This document shows positions 1-9,053 of a stretch of 64,000 bases of DNA, in pieces. This stretch comes from Paramagnetospirillum magneticum AMB-1 (GTDB taxonomy: Bacteria; Pseudomonadota; Alphaproteobacteria; Rhodospirillales; Magnetospirillaceae). The stretch's first letter is position 1; each line of letters begins with the position of its first letter. The position numbers were made by a program, and so were the translations under genes. The notes below the pieces were generated by a model that was given only the letters and a program-made list of their open reading frames with translations, searched no databases and was not told the DNA's origin. The stretch covers positions 1,512,745 through 1,576,744 of the forward strand of contig NC_007626.1 of assembly GCF_000009985.1 (NCBI RefSeq), written 5' to 3'.

Positions 1-94
1 CAAGCAGGGCTCCATCTGGCTGCGCATTCAGGACATCAAGGAACGCGCCTCCCAGGTCAAGGCCGACCGCGACCGGGCCCGCAAGTGGTGGTAG
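1..94 (+). CDS. C-terminal end of an unidentified protein (partial)
   Basis: An open frame enters from the left edge (first complete codon at base 2) and ends at a TAG at 92-94. Only 30 residues are visible, rich in Arg/Lys and ending in RKWW. Similar tails occur on periplasmic M48-type TPR metalloproteases that precede DsbA-like genes in related bacteria, but that is recollection and the fragment itself has no diagnostic motif. The gene ends 78 bases before the DsbA-like gene on the same strand, so the two could be co-transcribed. Confidence 0.5.
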   Translation, partial: KQGSIWLRIQDIKERASQVKADRDRARKWW

Positions 95-172
95 TGCTGC
101 AAGGCCTTGCGACAAGCAGCCGCTTCCGCCAATATGCCCGCCATCCTTTTGCCTCTTGAGGTAGCTTTGCCG

Positions 173-943
173 ATGATCGCCAAGACTTTCGCCGCCGCCC
201 TGATGGTGTCGGGCCTTGCCCTTGCCTCCCTGCCCGCCGCCGCCCAGGAGGTCCCGCTGACCCCCAAGCAGGCCGAGGCGGTCAAGAAGGTGGTGCGCGA
301 CTACCTGATGGAGCATCCCGAGGTGCTGGGCGAGGCTCTGGAAGCTCTGCGCGAAAAGATGCGCGCCCAGGCCGAGGCCGACGCCCACAAGATGCTCGAA
401 GCCCGCAAGGACGAGATCCTGAAGAACGCCGACGATCCCCAGGGGGGCAACCTCAAGGGCGACCTCACCGTGGTCGAGTTCATGGATTACAATTGCGGCT
501 TCTGCAAGCAGGCCTTCGACCCCCTGTGGGAAGCGGTCAAGGCCGACGGCAAGACCCGGGTGGTGATCAAGGAATACCCGATCCTCGGGCCGGATTCCGT
601 GCTGGCGGCCCGCGTCGCCCTGGTGGCCAAGGCCCAGAGCCAGGCCAAGTACGACGACGTGCACCGCGCCTTCATGAAGTTCCGCGGCCGCCTGGACGAA
701 AAGGCCATTTACAAGATCGCCGCCGATCAGGGCTTCAACGCCGAGCAGCTGAAGAAGGACATCAACGGTCCCGAGATCGAGAAGGCCCTGAAGAAGAACA
801 TGGACCTGGCCCGTTCCCTGGAGATCGGCGGCACGCCCACCTTCATCGTCGGTGATCGCATCATCTCCAGCGCGCTGGACCAGCAGACCTTGAAGCAGCT
901 GATGGACGCGGCGCGCCGCTCCGCCGCCAAGCAGGGCGGCTGA
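173..943 (+). CDS. DsbA/ScsC-family periplasmic thiol:disulfide oxidoreductase
   Basis: A 256-aa secreted thioredoxin-fold protein expected to oxidise or isomerise disulfides in the periplasm. Residues 1-24 form a signal peptide (MIAKTF start, hydrophobic core, AAA before QEV). Residues 30-85 are a helical region like the N-terminal stalk of ScsC/Com1 proteins. The active-site motif C108-G-F-C111 follows the first beta strand, and a GGTPTF segment near residue 220 carries the cis-proline. An upstream in-frame start at 107 would put 22 extra residues before the signal peptide, so I chose the ATG at 173, which has a GAGG-type site upstream. The gene converges on the large minus-strand pair and ends just before a strong hairpin. 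The DsbA fold is certain; oxidase versus isomerase is not. Confidence 0.93.
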   Translation: MIAKTFAAALMVSGLALASLPAAAQEVPLTPKQAEAVKKVVRDYLMEHPEVLGEALEALREKMRAQAEADAHKMLEARKDEILKNADDPQGGNLKGDLTVVEFMDYNCGFCKQAFDPLWEAVKADGKTRVVIKEYPILGPDSVLAARVALVAKAQSQAKYDDVHRAFMKFRGRLDEKAIYKIAADQGFNAEQLKKDINGPEIEKALKKNMDLARSLEIGGTPTFIVGDRIISSALDQQTLKQLMDAARRSAAKQGG

Positions 944-964
944 CCGGTCCCGCCGTCACGGCGA

Positions 965-1002
965 CGAAAAAGCCCCCGGCCGCGAGGCCGGGGGCTTTCT
1001 TC
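965..1002. terminator. Bidirectional rho-independent terminator
   Basis: Two 11-12 base GC-rich arms (about 970-981 and 986-997) enclose a GCGA tetraloop. The stem is flanked by A5 on the left and a T-rich stretch on the right. It lies between convergent genes ending at 943 and 1008 and can serve both. Confidence 0.85.
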
Positions 1003-1007
1003 ATGCC

Positions 1008-3209
1008 TCAGCCCGGAGTCAGGTCGATGGAAAGCATCGCGCAGCCCAGGGCCGTGGTCGCACTGCCGCCAAAGCCGCAAAGAGTCACGGTCTGGGCCGA
1101 GGTGACGGTGGCCGGCGCGGTGTACTGTGCCGTCATCAGGCCGGTGGCGATCACCGAGCCGGCTTCCGGCATCATGCACCACAGCGCCTGGGGGATGCCC
1201 AGGCTGGTGGTGGCGGTCAGCACCGCACTCTGACCCGCCGACAGCGAGGTCACCGGGCAGGTCACGTTAAAGGCCTCGTCGACCGGCACCACGTTCCAGG
1301 TGGCGGTGGCGGTGCCCGCGCTGCTCTGGGCGGTGATGGTGACCGGGGTGGGGGCCGACACCGAGCCGGGGGGCGTGTAGAACCAGTCGCCCTCCATGTT
1401 CTTCTTGGCCACGCCCAGGCTGGCTGTGAAGGTGGCGTTGGAATCCACCTGGCCATCGGCATCGATGGCCTGCAGCTGGAACGATGCGCCGCCGGCGGCC
1501 AGGGTGACGTTGGCGGGGGTTATGGTCAGCGCCGCCAGGGTCGGAGACAACTCGACCAGGGCATAGGCCACCTGCTGCAGGTCGCCGGCGTTCAGGGCCT
1601 GGATCACCACTCGCGACGGGGCGGCAATCTGGGACGGCGCGGTGTAGACTCCGTTGGTGACGCTGCCGATGGGCGGGGTGATCGACCATTCCACCTGGGC
1701 GACGGCCTGATTGAGGCTGAGAGTCACGCTCTGGCCAGCCGACAGGGAGCTGATGCCGGGCGACAGCGACAATGGGCTTTCGATGTTGCCCGCCGTGTAG
1801 AAGTCGCAGGGAATGGCCGCATTGTTGATGGCGACAAGGCCCGAGGCCGGGAACAGCAGGTTGTCGATCAGGAAGGTGCTGACCTGCGGCAGGCCCAGGT
1901 TGTCGAGCCAGCCGCCGAGGGCTTCGTTGATGGGATCGGTGATCGATGATCCCAGATTCACATCGCCTTCGAACAGTTCCTGCCAGATGGAGAAATTGGT
2001 GGTCGGCTCGGTGTTGGTGGCGAAGGAACCGCTGAACGCCACGGTGTCGTTGGTGGCGCTGGTCACCGTCGGGACCAGCAGCGCCGTCGAGGTGACCTGA
2101 AGGCCAACCGTCTCGAGATTGCGGTTCTCGATCACGCTGTTGAAGGCGTTGGTATAGGTGATGGAGGTCCAGAGCTGGTTCCAGTCGGAGGTCCAGGAGA
2201 AACCCATGCCGCTGGCCCCGGGAGTCATGGTCATGCCGCTCAGGGGCACGTAGAGGTCCACCGGATTGTAATCGGCGTCACTGCTCCACACGCCGCCCTG
2301 CAGGGCGTTGCCCTCCTGAATGGTGCCCACGTCCAGGCTGCCGGCGGTGCTGACCGTCTGATAGGCGGAGGAGGCTCCGATGGTCTGATAGGTGAAATTG
2401 CCATTCTGGGCCTTGGTGGCCTGGTTCATCAGGTCGGGGAACACCTCCTGGAACATCACGCGGTTGGACACCAGCACACCCACGGAACTGCCCGAGGGAA
2501 TGATGTCCGCCGAGGGCGCGTTGCCCCCCGCGCTGCCGTCGGTGGTGATCAGCAGCATCAGGTTGGAGCCGGGATTGTTGACGGCGTTCTGGGTGGAGAA
2601 GGTGAACGAGGTGGGGGTCAGCGCCGCCAGAGTCCCGCTGGTATTGACCGAGCCCAGCGTATAGATCAGCGGATTGCTGCTGAAATAGCCGCCGATGGCG
2701 CTGAAAATCTCCTGGGCCTCCTGCGAGTTCGCCACGACGCCCGCCAGCTGGCCGGTCCACTGGCCGGTCAGATTCTTGGTCTGGGCGAAGTCGATCACCA
2801 CGCTGCCGCTGTTGTCGGCGCCCTGGGCGGTGGTCAGGGGATAGGTGCCGATCAGGGTCGAGCCGCTGGACCCGTAATCCACCATGTAGCTGGGATTGCC
2901 TGCGGCATCGATCTGAAGCAGGCAGCCGGCGTAGACCTGGTAGCTGAGCTGGGCCTGATCGCTGACGAATTGCAGCATGGGGGGCGCGACCCGCATGGAA
3001 AAGGCGTCGTAGATGCCGTCCACCACCGGGGACAGGCCCGACACCGCCACCTGGGCATGGTTCTGGGCGGCATAGGTGCTGAACAGAAACTGGTCGAGCT
3101 GCTGCTGTCCCAGGGACACGACGGCGTCGTAGTCGGACGTCGACGGCGCGGTGAGCGTTGCCGCGATCTGGGCAAAGCTCATGGTCTCTTGCTGGATATT
3201 GGTGCTCAT
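1008..3209 (-). CDS. Large uncharacterised protein with C-terminal Ig-like repeats
   Basis: A 733-aa protein I do not recognise with confidence. The start at 3209 has a strong GGGAGGAG site. No signal peptide or transmembrane helix is evident. The first ~470 residues are Ser/Thr/Ala-rich and beta-strand-like, including segments such as NLLFPASGLVAINNA near residue 455 that vaguely recall P47/TULIP-type lipid-binding toxin-cluster proteins (weak, from memory). The last ~260 residues contain three degenerate Ig-like (Big-type) repeats, each opening with a SLSAGQS- or TLAAGGA-type strand and holding a YTAPS/YTPPG turn. It lies 21 bases downstream of the 1171-aa gene on the same strand, evidently one operon. 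It could be a secreted or surface-adhesive factor; no function is claimed. Confidence 0.85.
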   Translation of the reverse strand: MSTNIQQETMSFAQIAATLTAPSTSDYDAVVSLGQQQLDQFLFSTYAAQNHAQVAVSGLSPVVDGIYDAFSMRVAPPMLQFVSDQAQLSYQVYAGCLLQIDAAGNPSYMVDYGSSGSTLIGTYPLTTAQGADNSGSVVIDFAQTKNLTGQWTGQLAGVVANSQEAQEIFSAIGGYFSSNPLIYTLGSVNTSGTLAALTPTSFTFSTQNAVNNPGSNLMLLITTDGSAGGNAPSADIIPSGSSVGVLVSNRVMFQEVFPDLMNQATKAQNGNFTYQTIGASSAYQTVSTAGSLDVGTIQEGNALQGGVWSSDADYNPVDLYVPLSGMTMTPGASGMGFSWTSDWNQLWTSITYTNAFNSVIENRNLETVGLQVTSTALLVPTVTSATNDTVAFSGSFATNTEPTTNFSIWQELFEGDVNLGSSITDPINEALGGWLDNLGLPQVSTFLIDNLLFPASGLVAINNAAIPCDFYTAGNIESPLSLSPGISSLSAGQSVTLSLNQAVAQVEWSITPPIGSVTNGVYTAPSQIAAPSRVVIQALNAGDLQQVAYALVELSPTLAALTITPANVTLAAGGASFQLQAIDADGQVDSNATFTASLGVAKKNMEGDWFYTPPGSVSAPTPVTITAQSSAGTATATWNVVPVDEAFNVTCPVTSLSAGQSAVLTATTSLGIPQALWCMMPEAGSVIATGLMTAQYTAPATVTSAQTVTLCGFGGSATTALGCAMLSIDLTPG

Positions 3210-3230
3210 TGTCGTCTCCTCCCCGCGTTC

Positions 3231-6200
3231 CTATTGGCCTTCCTGTTCCATCTTCAGCTCCAGGGTCGGCGCGAAGAAGTTCAGGAACATGTTGATGACC
3301 GTCATGACGCCGACCCAGATGGCCCCCGCAGTGGTGTCACGCACCGACGGCATGTTGCTCATGTCCAGGATGTCGGGAATGGGATCGATGATCCGGTAGG
3401 CGGTCTCGGCCGACGAACAGCTGTTGTTGCACAGGTAATAGATGTTGGCCCCCAGTTCGGCCGCGCGGCAGAAGCCGGCGATCAGGCGCATGGCGACATA
3501 GCCGCCGGTGCCCTCATCCTCGCCCGGGCCTTCGCGGCCTTCCGGATCGTCCTCCTTCATCAGGGCGTTGACGCCCCGGCTGATGGCGGCGGGCAGCTTG
3601 ACCAGCACCCAGGACCAGGCATCGGGCTCATCGATGAGGTCGTCCCAGGTCAGGTCGTCCTCGTTGATGACGTGCAGCAGGAAGTCCGTGAAGGACAGGC
3701 CGCACAGGGTCCATTCGATCAGCTCGGGGTTGTCCGGCCCGGCGATGTCGGAGACCAGCCGGGGGATGTAGGCCATGATGTTGCAGATGGAAACGAATTC
3801 CATCCAGCCGGTGGGAATGGTGAAGCCCACCGACCCGGGCCCCTTGGCGCCGGGGGCGCTGGGGGCGTAGGGCAGCGGGTCGCCGGCCGGGAAGGGCTCG
3901 CCGTTATCGGGATAGGCCAGCTTGTAGAACACCGTGCCGGGGAAGGCGATGATCAGGGAAATGACCGCCACCAGATTGAAATCGGCATCGTCGGGATAGC
4001 CGGCCTTGCCCGCCATCCAGGCCCAGAGATCGCCCAGGAAGCCGTCGCCCATGGAGGCGGTCAGGGCGTCTCCGACGGCGGCGATGGCGGCGATGGCCAA
4101 GTCGAACAGCACGTCGACCACGCCCTTGGCCAGTTCCAGAAAGCCGTCGATCAGGGCGCCCAGGCCATCGACAAAGGCGGGAAGACCTAGGGTGGCAAAG
4201 GCCTGGGGGTCGCTCAGCGTGCTGCTGAGGCCTTGCCAGAAATCCTGGAAGGCGGTGTCGAAATCGCCGCAGGCGCCGTTCCAGGCGGTGGTGAAGTCGG
4301 TCAGAGCCTGCTGCAGTGCGTCACCGGGCGTGATGGTCTGGGTATTGACGCCGCCGTTGGAATTGACCTGATCGGACAGCCAGCTCCCCTGAACATTGCT
4401 GGTGGTGCCGGCGGCGCTGAGGTTGCCGGCCTGGGGAGTGGAACTGGGGGCGTTGCCCGGCGATTGGCCGCCGGTCTGGCTCGACATGGTCTGGTTGGCG
4501 AGGGTGCCGGCCAGTTGGGTGAAGTAGGCCTTGACCGTCGCCTCCTCCTGGTCGAACCAGCCGTCGGCGGCGCTTTTCATGGTGCCCAGGCCGGTGATGC
4601 AACTGCCCAGGCCGTTCACCAGACAGGACTGGATGGCCATCTTGGTGCGCCAGATGGCGCCGAAATCCAGCAGCGCCTCCAGCCAGGAAATGGCGGTTTC
4701 GATTTCGGCGCCGATCCACTGGAACACGCCGCCGATGAACTGCGCCGCCTCCTCGATGCCGTGGATGGCCATGTCGAACGCCGCCGAGATCTCGTCGCCG
4801 ATCTTCACCACCAGGGTGGCGATCTGCTTGGCCAGGTCGACCACCGCCGAGGTGATGATGATGACGCCGTTCTTGATGCCCTGCCAGATGTCGCCGGCCC
4901 AGTCGCCGATATCGCTCCAGATGCTGCCGCAGAGCGGCGAGGCGGCAAGGTCGCTCCGCTCCGTCCGCACCTCGTCGTGGCTGTGCAGATGGCGGAAGGT
5001 GGCCTGGCCGGTCTTGGGATCGAACTGAACGGCGAAGCCCGCCGTGGTGCCGGTGCCCTGTCCCGCCTGGGCGCCGCCGATGATGGCCTGGGCCGCCGCC
5101 TTGGCCAAGGCGGGGTTGCCCTTCAGATTGGGGGCCAGGGGCTGGTTGTCGTTGCCGATTGTGGCCTTCGACAAGGTGGTGCCGTCCTTGTCGAACACCG
5201 GCAGCGCCCCGCCGGGGTTATAGGGGTTCAGGGTCCCTTGACCCGACAGGTAGGCCTGGATGTCCGAGGCGGGCTGGACCGTGGCCAGGGTGGTGCCCTG
5301 GCAGGACAGCACCAGACCGGGCGCGAACAGGCTGCTGGTGGTGAGGATCGATGCGACGATATTGCCCTGGCCGTCGGTGGTCACCGTCAGCGGCGACTGG
5401 CTGCCGAGGAAATAGGAGTTGCCGCCGATGGTGATGTCGGCCGCGCTGGAGCCGGGACTCAGGGCCAGGGTCAGGCTCTGGTTGGGCATGGGGCAATAGT
5501 TCTGGTCCGAGACCGCCATCTGGACCTTGAAGCGGGTGACCTCGTAAATTTCGGTGCCGCTGGTCAGGACCGGGTTGCTGACCCAGTTGCCGGTCCCGGC
5601 ATCGGCCAGCCACAGGCATAGCGCCCCTTCCTGGTCATCGATGGTGAACAGGCTGGTGCCGTCGGCGGGGTTGAGATCGCCGAACACGCCGGCCACCCCC
5701 GCGCCCAGGGGGACGGGAGAGGAAAAGACCGGGTTGCCGTTCATGTCCCAGGGCTCGGTCTGGCTCTGATGCATGACCCACAGGCACAGATCGCTGTCCA
5801 CCATGTACAGGTCGAGGACGATGCCGAGATCCGTGACATTGGTGGCATGTCCGCCGGCGTAACGCACCGAGGTCCCGGTGGGCAGCGACGCGCCCACCGC
5901 CGTGGCGGGCTGCCCGCCCGGCGCCACGGTGTAGACCTGGCCGGACTGGGAGGTCATCAGGAAGATGCAGTCCTGCTGGATGCTGCTCCAGAAGCCCAGC
6001 GACACCTCGGAGATCAGGGTGCCGGAGGGCAGGGACTGGAAGGTGCCGGTGTTGAGGGCGCCGGTGTCGCCCAGGCTGCCGGTGTAAAGGCTGGGCACAT
6101 TGTTCTGGACGATCACCGCGTTCCAGCCGGTCTCGTCGACCATCACCAGCGAGGCGCTGTTGCCGGCCAGGGTGCCGCCCACGTCGCAGGAGGTGGTGGT

Positions 6201-6746
6201 AAAGGCCCCGTTCAGCGTGGTCTGGTAGGCGACCAGGAGATCGCCCGCCGCGGTGCAGCCGTAGACCACCAGCTGGCCGGCGGGGGAATAGGCGGTCCCC
6301 AACTGGCTGACCCCGCCCGCGACCACCTGGACCGGCGAGCCCCAGGTGACGCCGTCGGCGCCCAGGGCGATGGACCACAGGGCGGCTCCGTCCGAGTAGA
6401 AGCCGTAGACGGCGGCGTATTTCTGCCCCGCATAGGCGGTGCCGCCGACCACTTCCAGCGGAGTGGCGGAGGTGGTGATCGGATTGAGCGCCCAGCCGGT
6501 GGGCGAGGCGGTGGATCGCGCCGCATGGCACAGGGTACCGCTGCCCTGGGCGGCGATCACCAGGCCTTCGACCATGGAGTTGACCGGGTTCACGAAGGTC
6601 CCGACCGGATTCGCGCTGTTGCTGTCGACCAGGATATCGGTGCTGGGGATGGCATCCTGAATCATGGTCACCGTCGCCGACGCATGGGTCGGTGTCGCGA
6701 CGTAAGTTCCGGAAAGCCGTTCCGCCCGCTGTGCTGATGCCGCCAT
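3231..6746 (-). CDS. Giant uncharacterised protein: beta-propeller-like half plus helical half
   Basis: A protein of 1171 aa if the ATG at 6746 is used; that codon has an AGGGG site and is preferred over an upstream start at 6893. Residues ~50-395 are repeated Gly/Ser/Thr-rich strands with recurring W/Y-x-aromatic motifs (LWSIALG, LCLWVMH, LCLWLAD), as in tectonin- or fucolectin-like beta-propellers. Residues ~400-510 look like a beta sandwich. Residues ~605-720 form amphipathic helices (from SIWSDIGDWAGDIW to FGAIWRTKMAIQ) resembling helical blocks I recall from large propeller proteins of fungi and actinobacteria. A Gly/Ser linker lies near 780-840, and a hydrophobic segment near 960 may touch membrane. 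No signal peptide is seen. It is the first gene of a two-gene operon with the 733-aa protein. Function unknown; a lectin- or toxin-like secreted assembly is one possibility. Confidence 0.85.
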   Translation of the reverse strand: MAASAQRAERLSGTYVATPTHASATVTMIQDAIPSTDILVDSNSANPVGTFVNPVNSMVEGLVIAAQGSGTLCHAARSTASPTGWALNPITTSATPLEVVGGTAYAGQKYAAVYGFYSDGAALWSIALGADGVTWGSPVQVVAGGVSQLGTAYSPAGQLVVYGCTAAGDLLVAYQTTLNGAFTTTSCDVGGTLAGNSASLVMVDETGWNAVIVQNNVPSLYTGSLGDTGALNTGTFQSLPSGTLISEVSLGFWSSIQQDCIFLMTSQSGQVYTVAPGGQPATAVGASLPTGTSVRYAGGHATNVTDLGIVLDLYMVDSDLCLWVMHQSQTEPWDMNGNPVFSSPVPLGAGVAGVFGDLNPADGTSLFTIDDQEGALCLWLADAGTGNWVSNPVLTSGTEIYEVTRFKVQMAVSDQNYCPMPNQSLTLALSPGSSAADITIGGNSYFLGSQSPLTVTTDGQGNIVASILTTSSLFAPGLVLSCQGTTLATVQPASDIQAYLSGQGTLNPYNPGGALPVFDKDGTTLSKATIGNDNQPLAPNLKGNPALAKAAAQAIIGGAQAGQGTGTTAGFAVQFDPKTGQATFRHLHSHDEVRTERSDLAASPLCGSIWSDIGDWAGDIWQGIKNGVIIITSAVVDLAKQIATLVVKIGDEISAAFDMAIHGIEEAAQFIGGVFQWIGAEIETAISWLEALLDFGAIWRTKMAIQSCLVNGLGSCITGLGTMKSAADGWFDQEEATVKAYFTQLAGTLANQTMSSQTGGQSPGNAPSSTPQAGNLSAAGTTSNVQGSWLSDQVNSNGGVNTQTITPGDALQQALTDFTTAWNGACGDFDTAFQDFWQGLSSTLSDPQAFATLGLPAFVDGLGALIDGFLELAKGVVDVLFDLAIAAIAAVGDALTASMGDGFLGDLWAWMAGKAGYPDDADFNLVAVISLIIAFPGTVFYKLAYPDNGEPFPAGDPLPYAPSAPGAKGPGSVGFTIPTGWMEFVSICNIMAYIPRLVSDIAGPDNPELIEWTLCGLSFTDFLLHVINEDDLTWDDLIDEPDAWSWVLVKLPAAISRGVNALMKEDDPEGREGPGEDEGTGGYVAMRLIAGFCRAAELGANIYYLCNNSCSSAETAYRIIDPIPDILDMSNMPSVRDTTAGAIWVGVMTVINMFLNFFAPTLELKMEQEGQ

Positions 6747-7214
6747 ATCACATCCCCTCATCAGTGTTATTACGTGCCTGATGCTAGATGGTACGTCTGG
6801 CTTCGGGAAATACAATTGGAAAAAGTCGTAAAACGAGTCACTAAAACGTAAGACACAACCTAAAAGCATTTGCAGTATTTTTGTCACAACCATGATGTGA
6901 GGGGTGTTTTTGGGGGGATGGATGGCCGGAATACCTCTTCAATCTGCCGCCTCTCCATTTGGTGCGGCCCTGCGATGTGCACAAAGCGTATAAGAATGGC
7001 GTGAAATAGCCATTTGCTGATACGTGTCGCGCAAGCTTGGTGGCCGGTGGAAGCTGCGTTGCCGCCCGGCGTCAAGTATTCGGCATAACTAGTTAAAGTA
7101 GAGAAAGTGCGTTATCGCAGCGTGCGTGTCGCGCCCGTTCGCCTCAAGGGGGCGTTGCGGCATTCTTTCGCGCCGAAGATGCCGATCCCGCCGGACGGGC
7201 CGGGGCGGAAGGAC
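6747..7214. other. Intergenic region, AT-richer than its surroundings
   Basis: About 470 bases without a convincing gene. The part nearest 6747-6890 is clearly richer in A+T than the flanking genes and probably holds the promoter of the leftward two-gene operon, although no single -35/-10 pair stands out. A perfect 10-base palindrome (TAACTAGTTA) lies at 7085-7094. Nothing else recognised. Confidence 0.5.
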
Positions 7215-7247
7215 AAAAAAACCCCGGGAACCTTGCGATTCCCGGGG
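7215..7247 (-). terminator. Rho-independent terminator of nirS
   Basis: Read on the minus strand, a 9-base perfect stem (arms 7239-7247 and 7222-7230, loop of 8) is followed by seven Ts (7215-7221). It lies 25 bases beyond the nirS stop codon. Confidence 0.93.
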
Positions 7248-7272
7248 GGCGTAGGGTGGAGCTATCAGAGTC

Positions 7273-8895
7273 TTAGTAGATATCGTGCTGCGTGTTGTAC
7301 ACGTTGAACTTGCCGGTGGGGGTGATCAGCTTCGGATCCTTGATCACGGCCTTCACCTTGCGGGTCTTGTCGTCCATGACCACGATCGCCGACGGATCGG
7401 TCTTGCCGGCCCAGATCGAGAACCAGACTTCATCGCCCTTCTCGTTGTACTCGGCCTGCACCGCGCGCTTGACCGCCTTGGTTTCCGGCAGGTCGGCCAG
7501 CTTGGCGATGTTGATCACCTCGGGGCCCTTGTCCAGGTTCTTGATGTCGTAGACGGTGACGGACTCGGCCATGTCCTTTTCGGGGAACAGCGGAGCGTCG
7601 GCCCACAGGTTGTTGGACTTGGGATGGGTCTTGACGAACAGCGAACCCGCACCGTGGTTCTTCAGTTCGGCGACGACCTTCCAGGCCTGATCCTTATGCT
7701 TGGCCGGATCTGTGCCGATCAGGGTGATCACGTCGGCGCCCAGGTGCGAGGTGGCCCACACGGGACCGAACTTCGGATGGTTGAAGTTGGCGCCGCGGCC
7801 CGGATGGGGCTTGGACTTGGTGTCGACCAGACCGGCCAGCTTGCCGTCCTTGGTGTCGACCACGGCCACCTTGTTGGAGGCGTTGGCGGCCACCAGGAAG
7901 TAGCGCTTGGACGCGTCCCAGCCACCGTCGTGGAGGAACTTAGCCGACTCGATGGTGGTCTCCTTCAGGTTCTTGATGTCGGAGTAATCCACCAGCTTGA
8001 TCAGGCCGGTTTCCTTGATGTTGATGACCCATTCGGGCTTGATCATCGACGCGACGATCGAGGCCACGCGGGGCTCGGGGTGATATTCGCCATCCACGGT
8101 GATGCCGCGGGTGGAGACGATCTTGAGCGGCTTGAGGTCGGCGCCGTCCATGATCACGTACTGGGGCGGCCAGTAGGAGCCGGCCACGGCGTACTTGTCC
8201 TCGAAGCCCTTGAACTTGGAGGTTTCCACCGAACGGGCATCCATGCCGATCTTGATGGTGGCCACCACGGCGGGGGTCTCCATCCACAGGTCGATCATGT
8301 CCAGCTTGCCGTCGCGGCCGATGACGTACACGAAGCGGCCCGACGCCGACAGGCGCGAGATGTGCACGGCGTAGCCGGTCTTGATGATGGTCCAGATCTT
8401 CTTGGTATCGCCGTCGATCAGGGCGATCTCGCCCGTATCGCGCAGGGTCACCGAGAAGACGTTCTTCAGGTTGACCTTGTTCATCTGCTTCTTCGGACGG
8501 TCTTCCGGCTTCACCGTGACCTTCCAGGAGGCAGTCATTTCCTTGATGCCCCATTCCGGCGGAACGTCGGGGGTCATCTGGATGTAGGTGGCCATGTTCT
8601 TGATTTCATCCTTGGTCAGGATGTCATCGAAGTTCACCATGCCGCCATCGGTGCCATTGGTCAGAATCTTCTCGAGGCGGGCTTGGCCCAGCTTGGTGGT
8701 GTTGGCCGGCTCGAGATTCTTGCCGGTGGCACCCTTGCGCAGCACGCCATGGCAGCCGGCGCAGCGCTCGAAATAGATCTTGGCACTAGCTTCCTTGGCT
8801 TCCTTGCTCAAAGTCGCTTCCTGGGCGAACGCAGCCCCACTCATCGCGAACGGCAGCGCCGTCAGCAACAATGCGTTCCGAACTCCCTTCCACAT
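7273..8895 (-). CDS. nirS: Cytochrome cd1 nitrite reductase NirS
   Basis: A 540-aa periplasmic homodimer subunit that reduces nitrite to nitric oxide in denitrification. Residues 1-24 are a signal peptide ending AAFA. The c-haem motif is C45-A-G-C48-H49. The C-terminal eight-bladed d1 propeller holds the proximal d1 ligand His178 (YAVHIS) and both distal active-site histidines, His322 (FLHDGG) and His364 (PHPGRG), which match His345 and His388 of the Paracoccus enzyme. The C terminus (TGKFNVYNTQ) is family-typical and the length is normal. The start has a GGGAGGG site. The gene is monocistronic by its terminator and sits head-to-tail behind two Crp/Fnr regulators, with the d1 biosynthesis genes on the other strand. 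An FNR/NNR-like box lies ~115 bases upstream, consistent with control by low oxygen and nitrogen oxides. Confidence 0.98.
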   Translation of the reverse strand: MWKGVRNALLLTALPFAMSGAAFAQEATLSKEAKEASAKIYFERCAGCHGVLRKGATGKNLEPANTTKLGQARLEKILTNGTDGGMVNFDDILTKDEIKNMATYIQMTPDVPPEWGIKEMTASWKVTVKPEDRPKKQMNKVNLKNVFSVTLRDTGEIALIDGDTKKIWTIIKTGYAVHISRLSASGRFVYVIGRDGKLDMIDLWMETPAVVATIKIGMDARSVETSKFKGFEDKYAVAGSYWPPQYVIMDGADLKPLKIVSTRGITVDGEYHPEPRVASIVASMIKPEWVINIKETGLIKLVDYSDIKNLKETTIESAKFLHDGGWDASKRYFLVAANASNKVAVVDTKDGKLAGLVDTKSKPHPGRGANFNHPKFGPVWATSHLGADVITLIGTDPAKHKDQAWKVVAELKNHGAGSLFVKTHPKSNNLWADAPLFPEKDMAESVTVYDIKNLDKGPEVINIAKLADLPETKAVKRAVQAEYNEKGDEVWFSIWAGKTDPSAIVVMDDKTRKVKAVIKDPKLITPTGKFNVYNTQHDIY

Positions 8896-9002
8896 ACGGC
8901 AACCCTCCCTTACGTCAAACTAAACCGTGGCCGGAAGGCCCATTGGGCGGCGGCCAAAGCATTAAGGTCCGGGCACAGTGTGCCTTGTCGCCCCTGCGGG
9001 AT

Positions 9003-9016
9003 GTGACTATCGTCAA
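9003..9016 (-). promoter_or_regulatory. Candidate NNR/DNR-type box upstream of nirS
   Basis: On the minus strand this reads TTGAC-GATA-GTCAC, a near-symmetric match to the TTGAT/TTRAC-N4-GTCAA family of Crp/Fnr sites. It is centred about 114 bases before the nirS ATG, which leaves room for a class II promoter. Confidence 0.5.
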
Positions 9017-9053
9017 ATTCCGTCTTGGAATGTCTTGAAACTTGTCTAAAGGC

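Noticed and set aside
7273..8895. Suspected loss of an active-site histidine in NirS at ASMIKPEW, where other NirS proteins have ASH
   Set aside because: Counting from the C terminus of the Paracoccus sequence places the two catalytic histidines in FLHDGG and PHPGRG; both are present here (His322, His364). The ASH position is not catalytic.
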